The notes under the pieces: generated by a model | Seen by the model: the letters and a program-made list of their open reading frames with translations, nothing else | Told to the model about the DNA's origin: nothing | Databases searched by the model: none | Shown: one piece after another, positions 10,540 to 23,188 of the stretch | Numbering within the stretch: the first letter of the stretch is position 1 | Layout of the letters: the number at the start of each line of letters is the position of its first letter | Assembly: GCA_013368325.1 (NCBI GenBank) | Contig: JAACJK010000110.1 | Span: 1,116,001 to 1,180,000, forward strand | Origin: Ephemerocybe angulata | Lineage: Eukaryota > Basidiomycota > Agaricomycetes > Agaricales > Psathyrellaceae | Reading direction: 5' to 3' | DNA length: 64,000 nucleotides | Translations under genes and position numbers: made by a program

Positions 10540-11948
10540 CCCAGTCCTAAGTCGAACATGAACTGCATCGTCTCGCGTTCTTTCATCCATATGAACATTA
10601 GAACTTTCGAGTCTCACCCATCGTAGTCAATTTCCTCTATATAGAAGAGGCCAACACATGTAATTAGAAATAATTACTATCGGAGCAGAGGCTTCTGGAG
10701 CAAAGTGCCCCTGACTGCTAATGGGCCCAACGCGGCGCGCGTCGCAAGGCGCGTTGATCACGAGTGGACGTTCGGCCGCTAAAGCCGAATTGGAACTTCG
10801 GTGAGCCTACGTGAGCCTACGTGCCGCTTCCTTGTCTTCAACCTCCACCTCTTCCTCGTGGTTTGTACCGTGGCGCTGTGTGGGTGGCCTACTTTTCGAC
10901 ACATAGATCGCAAATAGGAAACTCAGAAAAGTCTAGGAAATAAGAATGGTCAGAACGGCCAGCAGGACATCATAATGCGACGGGACACCGTTCTCACTGG
11001 GGACTCCCATAGAGTGACATCGAAGCGAAATTGAGGTCCCGGTATCACGAGCTTTCCCAAACTGAAGTCCTCCTCGAAAAGCGGGGAACAGGACGACGGT
11101 AAGTGGGCATAGTTGCCTTTTAAGATGGTCAGGACTTATGACCAATGGGACTTGCTCATTCTGTTCCAGCTTCTCGACAGGTACCTACGAGGCTAGATAC
11201 AATCACATGTGTACCAGTCTTGCCAGGGAACTGAAACCGACTCCGAAGATTGGCCGTCGCAAAGCTCTTCGCCGCGGCATGCGATCCTCTTGAGGCTTGG
11301 TGAATGTGGGCAACGACAGTAGAGTTCTATCACACACCCTTTTTAGTGGGTTGAAACAACTCTGCGCTGGATACTCCCTGGGCAGATTGCAGCTCACGCG
11401 TTTCCGCTGCGGTGGGGAAACAATGGCTTTAAATTGGCGCTCATCATCCCCATACCTTTACCCCTTTAGACGACATTGTGGCCGTTTCTCAGAGCCAATG
11501 CCCAAAGGTCACCGGATGTAGGTACGCAGCGGCACAGTGAGAGGGTAACCGAAGAGGGCAACCCACCATCCTCCGGTATCATATGGACGACTCTTTTAAA
11601 TAAGTGCTAATTGATCGTGGAGACCGACTATTCTGCGTTCGACAGTCGCTCTGACGCTCGGTATCTCTCAATTATGCTTCTTTCCATCCTAATTCCTGAT
11701 CAGCCTTCTTTTGGATCTCCCATCCCCTGGCCGGTCACAGGTGAGCTACATAACCTTGTTTTACAGCGTCCGTTTACAACATCACCACCATGCCATCATG
11801 CTATGAATATAGTTGGACCGCTCATACTTAAGTATGTATAGACTCGTTTTGATACGATCCTGTTCTTGCCGCCCCCTCCTCGGTTTCCCTTGGTTTCCCA
11901 CTTCACGTCTCTCCATCTCCCTCTGCGCTGCGCGCTTCGTTGGCTGGA
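10540..11948. other. intergenic, 1.4 kb
   Basis: Only short frames without family resemblance. Visible structure: a GC-rich imperfect palindrome at about 10728-10754 (AACGCG ... CGCGTT) and a tandem GTGAGCCTAC pair at about 10801-10820. Nothing else was recognised. Confidence 0.45.
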
Positions 11949-14316
11949 ATGAGTGATGCCGTAGAAGATTTGAGTGCGACATATGGATCGATGTTACTCG
12001 GCGGTCTCGTCTCTGCTTGGTGCGTGCTCATGAGGTCCAGCGCCTTCATTTCATATTGACCTATCCTCGCTATTAGTCTCTCGGGTGTTGTTCTCATTCA
12101 ATCCCTCGTCTACTATAAGCTCTTTCCATTGGATACGGCATGGAGAAAGCTGCTGGTGCGTCACACAAGGTCAGCTGAGACCTAGGCAGTTCCCCCGCTT
12201 ACTCGTATTTGCCCGGTGTACTTTTTCAGGTCTTCACCATTCTGTTCGTCACCTCTCTTAGAGATGGAATTCTAGCTAACTGGAGACTTCATGCGGGGCG
12301 GCGGCTCCTCTAGGATGATGGACATTGTGCATACATCGATGGTGTGGGCTGGGCTCTGGGTATATTTGATCGAAAACCAACGGACATTGGTGGAAGTCGA
12401 CTACATTCCTCTGTGAGTCTCGAGCTGCCATTCATATCATGGTCTCTAACTCACAATGGGTACCGTTTCCTCAACATTCTAGATCTATCTCTGTGAGTGC
12501 GAACGTCCACCTATCACAGCCCGAAAATGACCTGCTGACCTGCGCTTTTAGCTCAGCATTGTGATAACGGTACGTCACTTCGAACGCTAAACTCCGTCCC
12601 CCAGGCCCAGCTGACTGGCATCTTCCAACTTTGACGGTTCCGACGCTGTTTCGACGGTTAGGCGGCTTTAACGTTCTTGGTGCATCTGTGAGTAGCATCC
12701 CCTACTTTTCTCACTCTCTTCCCCGTAGTAGCCTACGGCGGGAATTCCAAGCGCTAGGGCTGTCAATGTATTCACACGTTTTCTCACCATTCGTCTTCAG
12801 GTTCTTCGCAGAGAGAATATACACACGTAAGTCAGTCAACCCAAAGGCACCAATTACGGTCTACCACTCTCCCACCTGTATATTCGAATCTGACCGTATC
12901 TAAACGATCAGTGAGCAGTGGGATATGGCGTTGCATTCTTACTACACCGATCGTAAGCACGGCTTTCTTTTCGTCCTTGGCGCCTAGGCTTACGGTATAT
13001 GCTCCTCAGATTTTAATCGCTGCAGCGCGGCTAGGTGAGTGAATGTATTGGCGCCCAGGAGTACCCGCACTGAGCGGCAACCATTTGCGACTCGGTGGCG
13101 ATCTGTGTCAAGGCTTTGCATGTGGTGCGTTACAACCCTCTATCTATATCTCGTAAAATGAAGCTAATTTGACCCAAAGTTACAAGCGTCCAGATGTGAG
13201 CACAGTGTGGTCGCTTTGATAATTGGAAGCCGCCTAAACACACCATTTGCGCGCGTTCAGGATCCGGCTCAGGAGTTTCAAGGAATTTGTTAAAGTCTCT
13301 AGTGTGCGTTTCCATACCCCAAGACAAGGGACTTCTATATCCTGAACTAATTTGCCGATTCTCTAGTGGACTTTCACGTTAGGCCTTGCTCTCTCCTCAA
13401 CGGTTGACATCCTGGTCACCATCTCTCTCTTCGCCCTTCTCAAAGAGAATCGCGGAAAGAACTTCCTCCGGTGCGCACGCACTTCATCCTCGTGCTCGTA
13501 CTCTATTAACCGTCGTACATACTATTTTGGCATTTTCTTTCTACCCTTCTATCTCGGACTGCATCTATCTCCGCACCCTCATTCCCCTACGTTCTACTTG
13601 GAATATCGAAGCCTCGGACATATTATCGACACTCTGGTCGTATACACGGTGGAGATTGGGCTGGCTACTTGGTGAGCTCCAACAGTCACCGTTGCATTCT
13701 TTCGTTGAAGGGAGCGCAGCACGGTGACCGTCGTCTCCATGATATGCGTGAGTCACCTTTCGGTCGTTTGCCTGGTGCCAGGCTCTCTCGCATATTAACA
13801 GTATATGTTGACCCACGAATGCGCTGCAGTGGTTAAAGATGCGGCATAACCTCGTCTTTCTCGGGCTACATTTCGTGATTGGAAAGCTCTACGCAAATTC
13901 GTTACTCGCAACGTCAGTATCATGAAGGGTCTACTATCGGGTTTGGATGATGTTTCACGGTTCACTCATACTTTCAACGGTGTGATACAGGTTGAACACT
14001 CGAGAGCAACTTCGGCACATCCACACGCAAATGATAGACGAGATGGACGCAAGCGCCATCATTCGCGATGACCTTCGGCTTCACTTCAGGAGTCCAATGA
14101 CCCAAACAATGAATACTGTTCGTATCGTTTCCTCTCCGTCTACTTGTCTACTCAGCTTACACTTGGATATTCAAGATTCACGAAGAATCCATGACATGCA
14201 CGACGAGTGGTGCTCGAACAAACTCCTTCCTCGCGGACTCCAAACACGGCAACGTCTCTGTCACGCAGCTTCCTGTTCAACTCGAGAGCGTACGACTGAG
14301 AGAACGGACAAGATGA
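11949..14316 (+). CDS. seven-helix membrane protein of the DUF6534 type
   Basis: About eighteen short exons: 11949-12019, 12077-12155, 12230-12243, 12314-12412, 12483-12492, 12552-12569, 12662-12687, 12801-12826, 12912-12952, 13010-13034, 13113-13124 and further ones to a TGA at 14314-14316, roughly 350 residues. The conserved order of the Agaricomycete DUF6534 family is visible: SMLLGGLVSA, YYKLFPLDTAWRKLLV, MMDIVHTSMVWAGLWVYLI, SIVITAALTFLVHLFFAERI, WTFTLGLALSSTVDILVTI, HIIDTLVVYTVEIGLAT, and FLGLHFVIGKLYANSLLATLNTRE. Seven hydrophobic helices are followed by a polar cytoplasmic tail. The function is unknown; the topology suggests a membrane receptor-like or structural protein. Several exons are only 10-26 nt, so automated models will probably get it wrong. 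The exact C-terminus depends on an intron at about 14117-14177. Confidence 0.8.
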
Positions 14317-14970
14317 TGCCCCAAGATTTCACTAGCCAACGTCTCCTGATCATTCGAGCATGAGGTTCATCCTTTGCTCCTTTGTGGGAGCATTGGTGTA
14401 ATGATGTCGAATGGCAGTCCGGGGCGGCTCCGTTGCCTCTAGTCGATGGGAACGCGCTTATCGAGTTTTCCCTGCCTGGGAAAAAGTCCCTCCCGCTCAG
14501 CCCTTGGATAGCCAAGATGGTTTGCTGGTCACCGGTCATCCCAGTGATCAAGGGCACTATCTTCTTTGGCTACCGTGCCTTCGATCACCCATGACCATAC
14601 CTTACGCTGAGTATACCAGTCAAGAGGGCAAATTTCCGCGGGGCCTGTCTTGCCTATATGCCTCGGCCAAACGAGTTGACTGGATAGGTAGTTTTCCGCA
14701 TGCCTTCCGAGTCCATGTCTGCACTGGTTAAGTAAAGTACAAAGATTGTATGCCAGTTGGATTTTGCGCGCTGTTCCTCGTATCCCCTTAAATGACGCTT
14801 ATCTATTCCCCCACACCGTCCCCATGAACTCGCGCTCTAGCGAGATCGTGATGTTAGAACCAAATTACGGTGGCTTGAACCGTGCGCTGACCGTGCGAAA
14901 TCTCAGAATGAGCTAAGCGCCCGCGGCTGCACAGCAGCAACAACTTCACGCTTCTTTGACTCGAACCGCC
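14317..14970. other. intergenic, 650 bp, promoter of F-box copy 2
   Basis: No gene supported. A TAAGCGCCC motif sits at 14914-14922, 49 bp before the next ATG. Confidence 0.5.
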
Positions 14971-16806
14971 ATGGAGGCCAAAACACCCTTTGCTAAGCAC
15001 CTCGATACCAACTACGTCCCTTCAGACGAGGAACTTCCACTCATACGGGCCCTAATCCAACAGAAAGCGGAAACCCTTGCGGTGCTCAACGCTCGAATCA
15101 AAGCCCTCGAAGTTGAACGAGATGCTGAACAATCTTTCGTCCAGCGTCACATCGCTCTGATCTCTCCTATCAAGCGAGTCCCGGACGACATTCTATCCTC
15201 CATTTTCATCGCTTGTTTGGCCCTTCGACGCGATCGGTACGAACCCTGGCCAACTGGCCATCCGGCAGTCATCCTCAGCCATGTATGCAGCCGCTGGCGT
15301 CAACTCGCACTCAAAACTCCTATACTCTGGAGCACGTTGAAGATTTACATACCCCCTTTTCCAGCGGGGCACCCAATGGGGCTCGTTCACATGTCCTCAT
15401 TGATACAACGGACAGCAGAATCCGAAGCAACCCATTCCTGGGAGAAGCAGGTAGAACGATTGTTGAGGTTGAGCCGGGTGTGGATTGCGAGATCCAAGGA
15501 CTGTTTCCTCACAATCGACTTTTTGGTGGTCGATATCTCACCTTCCGCCCCAGACTCCACCATTTCCACCATTTCCTCCATCATCGGAGTTATATGCGAC
15601 GCATCATGGAGGTGGAAAAGGGCATGGCTCCATCTGCCGAGCAGAACACCCATTAACTCATTGGCACTTGGCCGACTTTATGATCTTAAACCGGCGGATA
15701 TCCCATCCCTTTGTGACTTGGCCCTGTCGCAGAGCAGACCTTTTTTCGGTTCTTCAGCACCGATTTCACCCCCCGACACTGGAATTCTGGGCGGAGGTGT
15801 AATACGCACGTTATCGTTCACATTCCAATCCTTCCCTAGCCTGAACTCCCTTCCAATCAAATGGGCACAATTAACAAAGCTGGTATTCGATGGTAACCCG
15901 GGCCTACATTATGACTATTATGCTCAAGGAGGCTCTGAAGGTGTGCAGTTTGACGGCGCTTCAGCACTTGGTCTTATGAGGCGTTGCCCTCAACTAGCAC
16001 ACTGCGATATCTCATTTGGACACTACACCCAGGACCTAAACGCCGCGATCGAGTCGGTAACACTGCCGTATCTCCAGTTCTTATGTTTCCGCTACTACAT
16101 TCCCGGGAAGCACTTCGTATCCAGTCTCCATCTACCTGCCCTCCAAGCCCTTTCATTTCGCAGCTTCCATGACTCATCAATGCGGACCGTCGGACCACAC
16201 AATAGCAGACTTGCTGCCTGGCTACAGACTTATGGACAACAAATCACGGATGTGGAGTTCAACGTCAAGACCCTGAGCCAGTCAGCTCTCTATGCCTGCA
16301 TGGATTTACTCACGAACCTGACCTCCCTCCGTCTCGACCACAATGGGAACATTTCCCATACTCCCCCGACTCCCCCTTGGCACGCAGCAAACGAACCTGA
16401 GGCGGAGGTGACTTATGTCCCGGCCAAGCTGGATGGGGATTTCCTACATCGACTCACCCCTCACGATGACAGCGGTAATACCAGCGTCGAGGCGCCGGTC
16501 TGGTGTCCCAGGTTGGAGACTATTCGCTTTCCAAAGGAGTTTGGGGGCGTCACTTTTTCAGAAGTGGAACTCGCCCAGTTCATCGCTGGAAGGAGGCTCG
16601 ATCGGAACGGGAAGGGACTCCGTGAAGTGATAGCAGTGCTTGGGACATTGAAGGGACAAATCGATGTCAAGGGGCACTTGGATGAGATGGGAGTAGATCT
16701 GAACGGCCTCGAGATCAAGGTGTTCTATCCTTCGACCTTCCTCGTTCGTCCTGCGAGCCCTATGGTGTATCCTGAGACTGATTATGACCACTTGTATACC
16801 GAGTAG
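14971..16806 (+). CDS. F-box-like/LRR protein, copy 2
   Basis: An intronless frame of 611 residues from the ATG at 14971, which places the family's HLDTNYVPSDEE motif at residue 10. Residues 25-60 form a predicted helix or coiled coil. The F-box-like domain (PF12937 type) spans about residues 62-122 (IKRVPDDILSSIF, HVCSRWRQLALKTPILW). The remaining 480 residues are leucine-rich-repeat-like, ending with a short acidic tail. F-box proteins bind Skp1 through this domain and present targets to SCF ubiquitin ligases; the LRR part would choose the target, which is unknown here. It is intact and on the opposite strand from most copies. TAAGCGCCC lies 49 bp upstream. Confidence 0.85.
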   Translation: MEAKTPFAKHLDTNYVPSDEELPLIRALIQQKAETLAVLNARIKALEVERDAEQSFVQRHIALISPIKRVPDDILSSIFIACLALRRDRYEPWPTGHPAVILSHVCSRWRQLALKTPILWSTLKIYIPPFPAGHPMGLVHMSSLIQRTAESEATHSWEKQVERLLRLSRVWIARSKDCFLTIDFLVVDISPSAPDSTISTISSIIGVICDASWRWKRAWLHLPSRTPINSLALGRLYDLKPADIPSLCDLALSQSRPFFGSSAPISPPDTGILGGGVIRTLSFTFQSFPSLNSLPIKWAQLTKLVFDGNPGLHYDYYAQGGSEGVQFDGASALGLMRRCPQLAHCDISFGHYTQDLNAAIESVTLPYLQFLCFRYYIPGKHFVSSLHLPALQALSFRSFHDSSMRTVGPHNSRLAAWLQTYGQQITDVEFNVKTLSQSALYACMDLLTNLTSLRLDHNGNISHTPPTPPWHAANEPEAEVTYVPAKLDGDFLHRLTPHDDSGNTSVEAPVWCPRLETIRFPKEFGGVTFSEVELAQFIAGRRLDRNGKGLREVIAVLGTLKGQIDVKGHLDEMGVDLNGLEIKVFYPSTFLVRPASPMVYPETDYDHLYTE

Positions 16807-18150
<1,344 letters not shown>

Positions 18151-19584
18151 CTTGAATTTGGCGAAAAGTGTGTTGCGGTGGTGGTGGTTTGCTGGAAAGG
18201 AGTGAGGAGGAAGGGAGGCAAGAAGGGGCGAAAAGGAAGAATGAAATGCGGTTTCTGGACTTGTGAAACGAGCGAAGTTCTCACGGGTCAACAAAGGTGC
18301 ACGAGCCACCGTCGATTCTGAGCGGTTTTAGGCTCGGAAGATTGGTGAATATATCTTTATCATTTTATACCAGTCCCAGGCTCGTCATTTTACCAGCTAT
18401 TTCTTAATAGAAAGGTAGTAGATAGAGGTAGGTCTGCACGAGCATTTTACTGGAATTTATTTCATGAGAGGGAGGGACAAGAAATAAGATATGAAAAGGA
18501 GACGGTTTTCAGTGGGTGTGATAGCGGAATCTTCGGCGCCGGCACATGCCGTCAACAAACCCACCCACACACACCACAGACACTCCACACCCCTTTCACC
18601 GCCACCCCTGCCACTCATTTTCTGACTCGAAGAGCAGGAAAATTGGTCTGTGCACCCTTGCAATCCCACTGGTACGGAACCGAGGCCACCCCGTGTAGCC
18701 CTTGAGGCTGGGCGGGATGGGTTATGTAAGGTAAGGCAGGTCCAGCGTGGGGCCAGTGTTTGGTCCAGAATGAAATGAGGCTAAAGGAGGAAGGGTTGGG
18801 CTTACTGTTGAGCCGGGCCTGCTTGGAAGTATCGATGGGTCTCGAGAGACTCACTGATCAGTGATTAGAGGGAGACGACTCAACAGGCCGAGTCCATCAG
18901 GAGGAACGAGTATATTCGCGCAACTTAATCTAGGGGAGGAGGGAAGGATCACATCTAAGATTTCGGGTAGGACGATGGATGGGGCTACCACATCCAGTTG
19001 CAGTCCCAAGGTTCGGGACGGGCAGTAGCAGCTGGGTTGGACTTTCCGATGCTGGGTGGGCAAGGCGCTGGGCGCTTATTTGATGACATTGGCTTAAATG
19101 ACCGGTTGAATGCCGGATTCGATGCGAATCGATATTGACCGGCAAGGGAGTGTACGCCTCTCTTCGTTCGCCAGGCTGTCCTCTGCTGTGTTCAATCGAC
19201 GTAGCTTCGCCCAAAATCCACAACAATATCGTCTTGCCCGCCACCATCATAAAAATCAATGAAACTCCACGTCTCCTCACAATCCCAGCCTTCTGAACGA
19301 CCGCCAAGGCTGGATAGGTACGACGAGCCACACCCCCAAAGCCCGGCGTCTATCCAAGACCCCGGCCATCAGCTGACGACCTGGTCACCATTGGTCCGCG
19401 CCGCGCGGGGTGGATCCAACACCGCAATCGCAGCCTATGTTCCTTGTCCGTTTCTTTCCTTCTTTCCTCTACCACAGGCATTGCAAGCTGGTATAGCTCT
19501 ACGCAGCGAGCTGTAGCCTTAGCGCAGCGAGGATAGAGGGCTGGCACAGGGCCGTCGAACTCTTCATCGTCACTGACAGTAGTG
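18151..19584. other. intergenic, 1.4 kb, between divergent genes
   Basis: Promoter region shared by H3 (minus) and the hydrolase (plus). A GGGCGCTTA motif is at 19070-19078. Two short frames (18457-18669 and 19259-19516) look like chance. No histone H4 gene is present. Confidence 0.5.
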
Positions 19585-20936
19585 ATGGCAAACACCTCGG
19601 AAGATCTGCGCGTCGAGTTGCATACATTCCAAACTCCTGACTCAAAGTACACCCAGCCAGGCGCAGGACTCTGGGTATGCGCAAAGCGCTATACCACTCC
19701 TTCATCCACCAGGAACACAGATGGGCTCACGCTCCTCTTCACGCATTGCAATGGGTCCCGTGCGTTGGTTCCTCCTATCTTCAACGATTCCCACTTTTCA
19801 GAATCTAAAGGTAACTAACGAAAGCCGGGGGGGCGTATAGACAAGGAGGAATGGGACCTCGTCATATCCCGGCTCTTCGCGCTCCAGAAACACAAGCCCG
19901 AGAGCGTGAGGATCCGAGAAGCCTGGTCCTTCGACCGGCAGAACCACGGCGACGCCGCGGTGCTCAATGCACACACGCTCGTTAAACGCGGGGACACCGT
20001 ATGTGAGTGTCGACTTGGTCGCTTTGCCTCGTGAAGTGTGTATTGATTTCATACACTGATAGCGCTGTACGAATGGGCTCACGCATTGCGCTCATTCGTC
20101 GACTCGCCCCTGTTGAGAGGCCACCGCCTCGTCGCCCTCGGACACTCCGCAGGCGCAACAGCCTGGATGCTCACCACCTTCTCCCCACCTCCCATTCCAT
20201 ACACCGCCCTCTTCCTCATCGAACCCACAATAACCCCACAACACGTCTTCGAGCGCGAACTCGCAGAGCGCCAATCCTACATGGACCTCGTCGTTCAGCT
20301 CACCCTGAACCGTAAAAGCGAGTGGACGACTAAAGACGCTGCATACACGTATTTCAAGAAACGGATACCGTGGAGTATGTGGGACGACAGAGCTGTGAGC
20401 ATGTTCGTGGTGCGTACGTCAATTACTTCCATGAAGGGAGCGAGCTGATAGCTTGTGAACGTAGGAATATGGCTTGCACGACGCACCCGACGTTCGGCGG
20501 GGCGTGACGCTCAAATGGTCGAAAGAACAGGAAGCAGCCTCTTACCCCGATACGAAGCCGCACCACGAGAGCGCCGTGCAGCTCGCGAAGATCTCGAAAG
20601 CCGTGCCGGTGCATCTGATCTGGGGCGAGAGGGTCGAGTTCATGTGCGCATATAATCAGAGTGCAGTGGAGTAGCATGCTAACCCGACTTGTAGGCCCGA
20701 GTACTTGCGCGACGCGCTGAGCGATCCGAATGAGGGGATGGACGTCGAATCTGTTTCGTATGTGGAAGATGCGGGGCATATGGTGCGTGGTGTTTTTCAG
20801 AGTTGATCCAATTCGTACCATAATAGTTTGCCTGTAGGTCGTACAAGAGAAACCGGACGCACTCGCGGAGGTCATCGCCGCGAAGCTTGACAGTCTCACC
20901 ATATCAGTGGTGGGCGGCTCCAGGGCGAAGCTATAA
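19585..20936 (+). CDS. alpha/beta-hydrolase fold protein
   Basis: Six exons: 19585-19759, 19841-20002, 20063-20409, 20465-20643, 20695-20782 and 20838-20936, encoding 349 residues. The nucleophile elbow LGHSAGA places the catalytic Ser at residue 141, and the catalytic His is in DAGHMV at about residue 316. The acid is probably in the strand before the cap's end (VHLIWGERVEF region), but I cannot assign it with certainty. An early THCNG block is the usual oxyanion strand. There is no signal peptide, so it is likely cytosolic or peroxisomal; its final residues do not make a clear PTS1. The substrate is unknown: esterase, lipase-like and epoxide-hydrolase-like activities all fit this fold. Confidence 0.85.
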
Positions 20937-21052
20937 GTGCCTTCTGCAGATATGGGCTCTTAGGCTGCAGAGTACAGGAATGTGGATACACACAAGTAGA
21001 GGGTTAAGCACTGGGGGGGTACATATATCTATTCGACCATGAGAAACGTTCG

Positions 21053-22675
21053 CTAATCTTCGTCGACGACGATGATCCCGTTATCACCTGCAATGAAGGT
21101 TCCGTGTGGGGAAATTATTTTGCGTAACTTCGCAATACTTGTATCGGTTTTCTCACACAACTTCCTTCGTCGTTCCATAAACATGCGCAGATTCTGTCGC
21201 GTAATCAGGGTTGCTCGCCTCGGGAAGCTGATAACTTCGAGCTTTGGAAGCCAGAGCACCACGTCGCGCGCATTTCCATCCTCCTCCTCACATGGTGGGG
21301 CCAGCCGCTTCAAAAAATCCCCGTCAAGGCTCGCAGCCTCCCTCGATACCCTACGTTGATTTTCATCAAGATGGAGAACGGCGATGTTCGGGAGACAATC
21401 CATGCAACTTGCGACACCAGGCATGGTGAGGTTGGAAACGTTGATATGTAGCTCCTTCAACTGAGGCCCATACGCCTGTATCCACGCCTCGACTAAGTTC
21501 CCAGCTGCGGCGATTTCTGAAGCATTTAATAGGAAAAGGTGTTCGAGAGAGGGGAGGTTGAGGGAGGAAAGGAAGTCTCGTCCAGGAACCGTGCGCCGCA
21601 AGGTCAATAATTTGAGATTAGGGAGGTGCACCGACCTCGGTTGTACTCTTGGGGACAATGGCATGTTTGGGGAAGAAAAAAAAGCCAGATTGCAGGTGAC
21701 GAGTTGCCCGCAAAGCCCAAGGATAGCGAGTGCTGCATCGTAGTTGAGAACAAATCGTAGCGCCCCGTATTCTACGAAACCGTCAAGCTGTAGGCTGGTT
21801 AACGCTCCCCAGCGAACGGGAAGCGAGGGCTTTATGATACCAGTCATCCGCCCAAGGGATAAGGAGCGTAACGAACAACCACTCAGAAGTCCGCTGCGCT
21901 GATTGAAAAGCTGGATCCAATCGAAGGAGCGACCATCTGCATCATGTACGGGGTGATGGAGAATGGAAAGGGCCAGCTTTTCGAGACGTGGTACATCGGC
22001 CCCGTTGAGGTCGAAGATCTGCCAGAATGGTGACTCGGAACTATGGATCTTTGACCACGTCGAGGTAACCTTGAACGTCGCCTCCCTCCACCTAGAAGAA
22101 GCGTCGCATAACGCACCCACCAAGCCTACGATACTCTGCTCGTGAGGCCCCTTCAGCAGCGGGTCCTCATGAAAGTAGAGCTCGATGAAAAGATCGCAAT
22201 CCTTCGACCTCTCCAGGCAAGCGCAAACCATATGATGGCGCCATTTTGTCTGTCTGATCCAGTAATCGTCCTCACTATCCATGGAATGAATGGTCATATA
22301 TATCTTCAATGAGGCCCACAGTGCTGGGCTGTCGAGTGCGAGCTGACGCCAGCGCCCACACACATGGCTGACGACGACTGCAGGGTGCCTGCTCGAAACC
22401 TCCATGTCCCTATTACCCGCATCGGACGAAAGTGTGAGGAAGAGGGTGGATAGAATGTCGTCTGGGAGTCTTTTAATGGGAGAGAGGAGTGCGGTGTGAC
22501 GCTGGATGAGGGACACTTGAGCATCTCGGGCGAGTTCGAGGGCCTTGATCTGGGCGTTGATTTCGGCAAGAACCTCTTCGTTTTCCTGTATAACAGCGCG
22601 TATATGCGGTACTTCATCATCTGAGGGGGTATAGTTGGTGTCAAGGTGCCGATAGAAAGTTGTGGAAGTGGGCAT
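21053..22675 (-). CDS. F-box-like/LRR protein, copy 3
   Basis: An intronless 540-residue frame on the minus strand. The family leader HLDTNYTPSDDEVPHIR is at residue 10 and is followed by a helical region. The F-box-like domain is at about residues 60-120 (IKRLPDDILSTLF, HVCGRWRQLALDSPALW), with leucine-rich-repeat-like segments after it. It is the shortest intact copy; the C-terminus ends in an acidic VVDED tail. A (GGT)n run at 22676-22697 makes the leader just before the ATG read as a CCA/CAC repeat on the coding strand. TAAGCGCCC lies 104 bp upstream on the coding strand. The role is inferred as an SCF substrate adaptor. Confidence 0.85.
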   Translation of the reverse strand: MPTSTTFYRHLDTNYTPSDDEVPHIRAVIQENEEVLAEINAQIKALELARDAQVSLIQRHTALLSPIKRLPDDILSTLFLTLSSDAGNRDMEVSSRHPAVVVSHVCGRWRQLALDSPALWASLKIYMTIHSMDSEDDYWIRQTKWRHHMVCACLERSKDCDLFIELYFHEDPLLKGPHEQSIVGLVGALCDASSRWREATFKVTSTWSKIHSSESPFWQIFDLNGADVPRLEKLALSILHHPVHDADGRSFDWIQLFNQRSGLLSGCSLRSLSLGRMTGIIKPSLPVRWGALTSLQLDGFVEYGALRFVLNYDAALAILGLCGQLVTCNLAFFSSPNMPLSPRVQPRSVHLPNLKLLTLRRTVPGRDFLSSLNLPSLEHLFLLNASEIAAAGNLVEAWIQAYGPQLKELHINVSNLTMPGVASCMDCLPNIAVLHLDENQRRVSREAASLDGDFLKRLAPPCEEEDGNARDVVLWLPKLEVISFPRRATLITRQNLRMFMERRRKLCEKTDTSIAKLRKIISPHGTFIAGDNGIIVVDED

Positions 22676-23188
22676 GGTGGTGGTGGTGGTGGTGGTGAGA
22701 GTTCAAGTGATGCGGCAAGTGATTTATGTATGTAGATCGATGATCCCCCTAAAACTCCCGCCATTGTGGCTGTACTCCGGGCGCTTATTTGAAGTTTTTT
22801 CTAAGTTTCGCGACTGGCAAGAAAAGTCCAGTGCTCAATCGCAAGTCTAGTCACACCTTCCGGGTCTAAATCAGCAAGGTCGTCCCACTTGCCACAAAGG
22901 AGCTATAACGCCTGTGACTTCGGCTTTCGACCACCGTACGCGGAACAGGTCTGATCAAGACCTGCCAACGTACAAGTGAGGGAATGAGTATCATACTAGG
23001 AGATCTTCCCCAAAATGTGTCATTACGCGGTGAAGATTTGACATTCAATGCACTGAACGTAGTGAAATATGAGATTTTGAAGTAAATGTGATTGAAAGGG
23101 TGTCATGCAGCATACAATTTCAATGGTACGTAGCGAGCGAGAAGGATTGGAATGATTGTGAGTATTAAGGGTCGCCTCCCATAGGCGG
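22676..23188. other. intergenic, 510 bp
   Basis: Promoter of F-box copy 3 and 3' flank of the LPMO gene. It includes a short (GGT)n microsatellite at 22676-22697 and GGGCGCTTA at 22779-22787. No gene seen. Confidence 0.5.
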
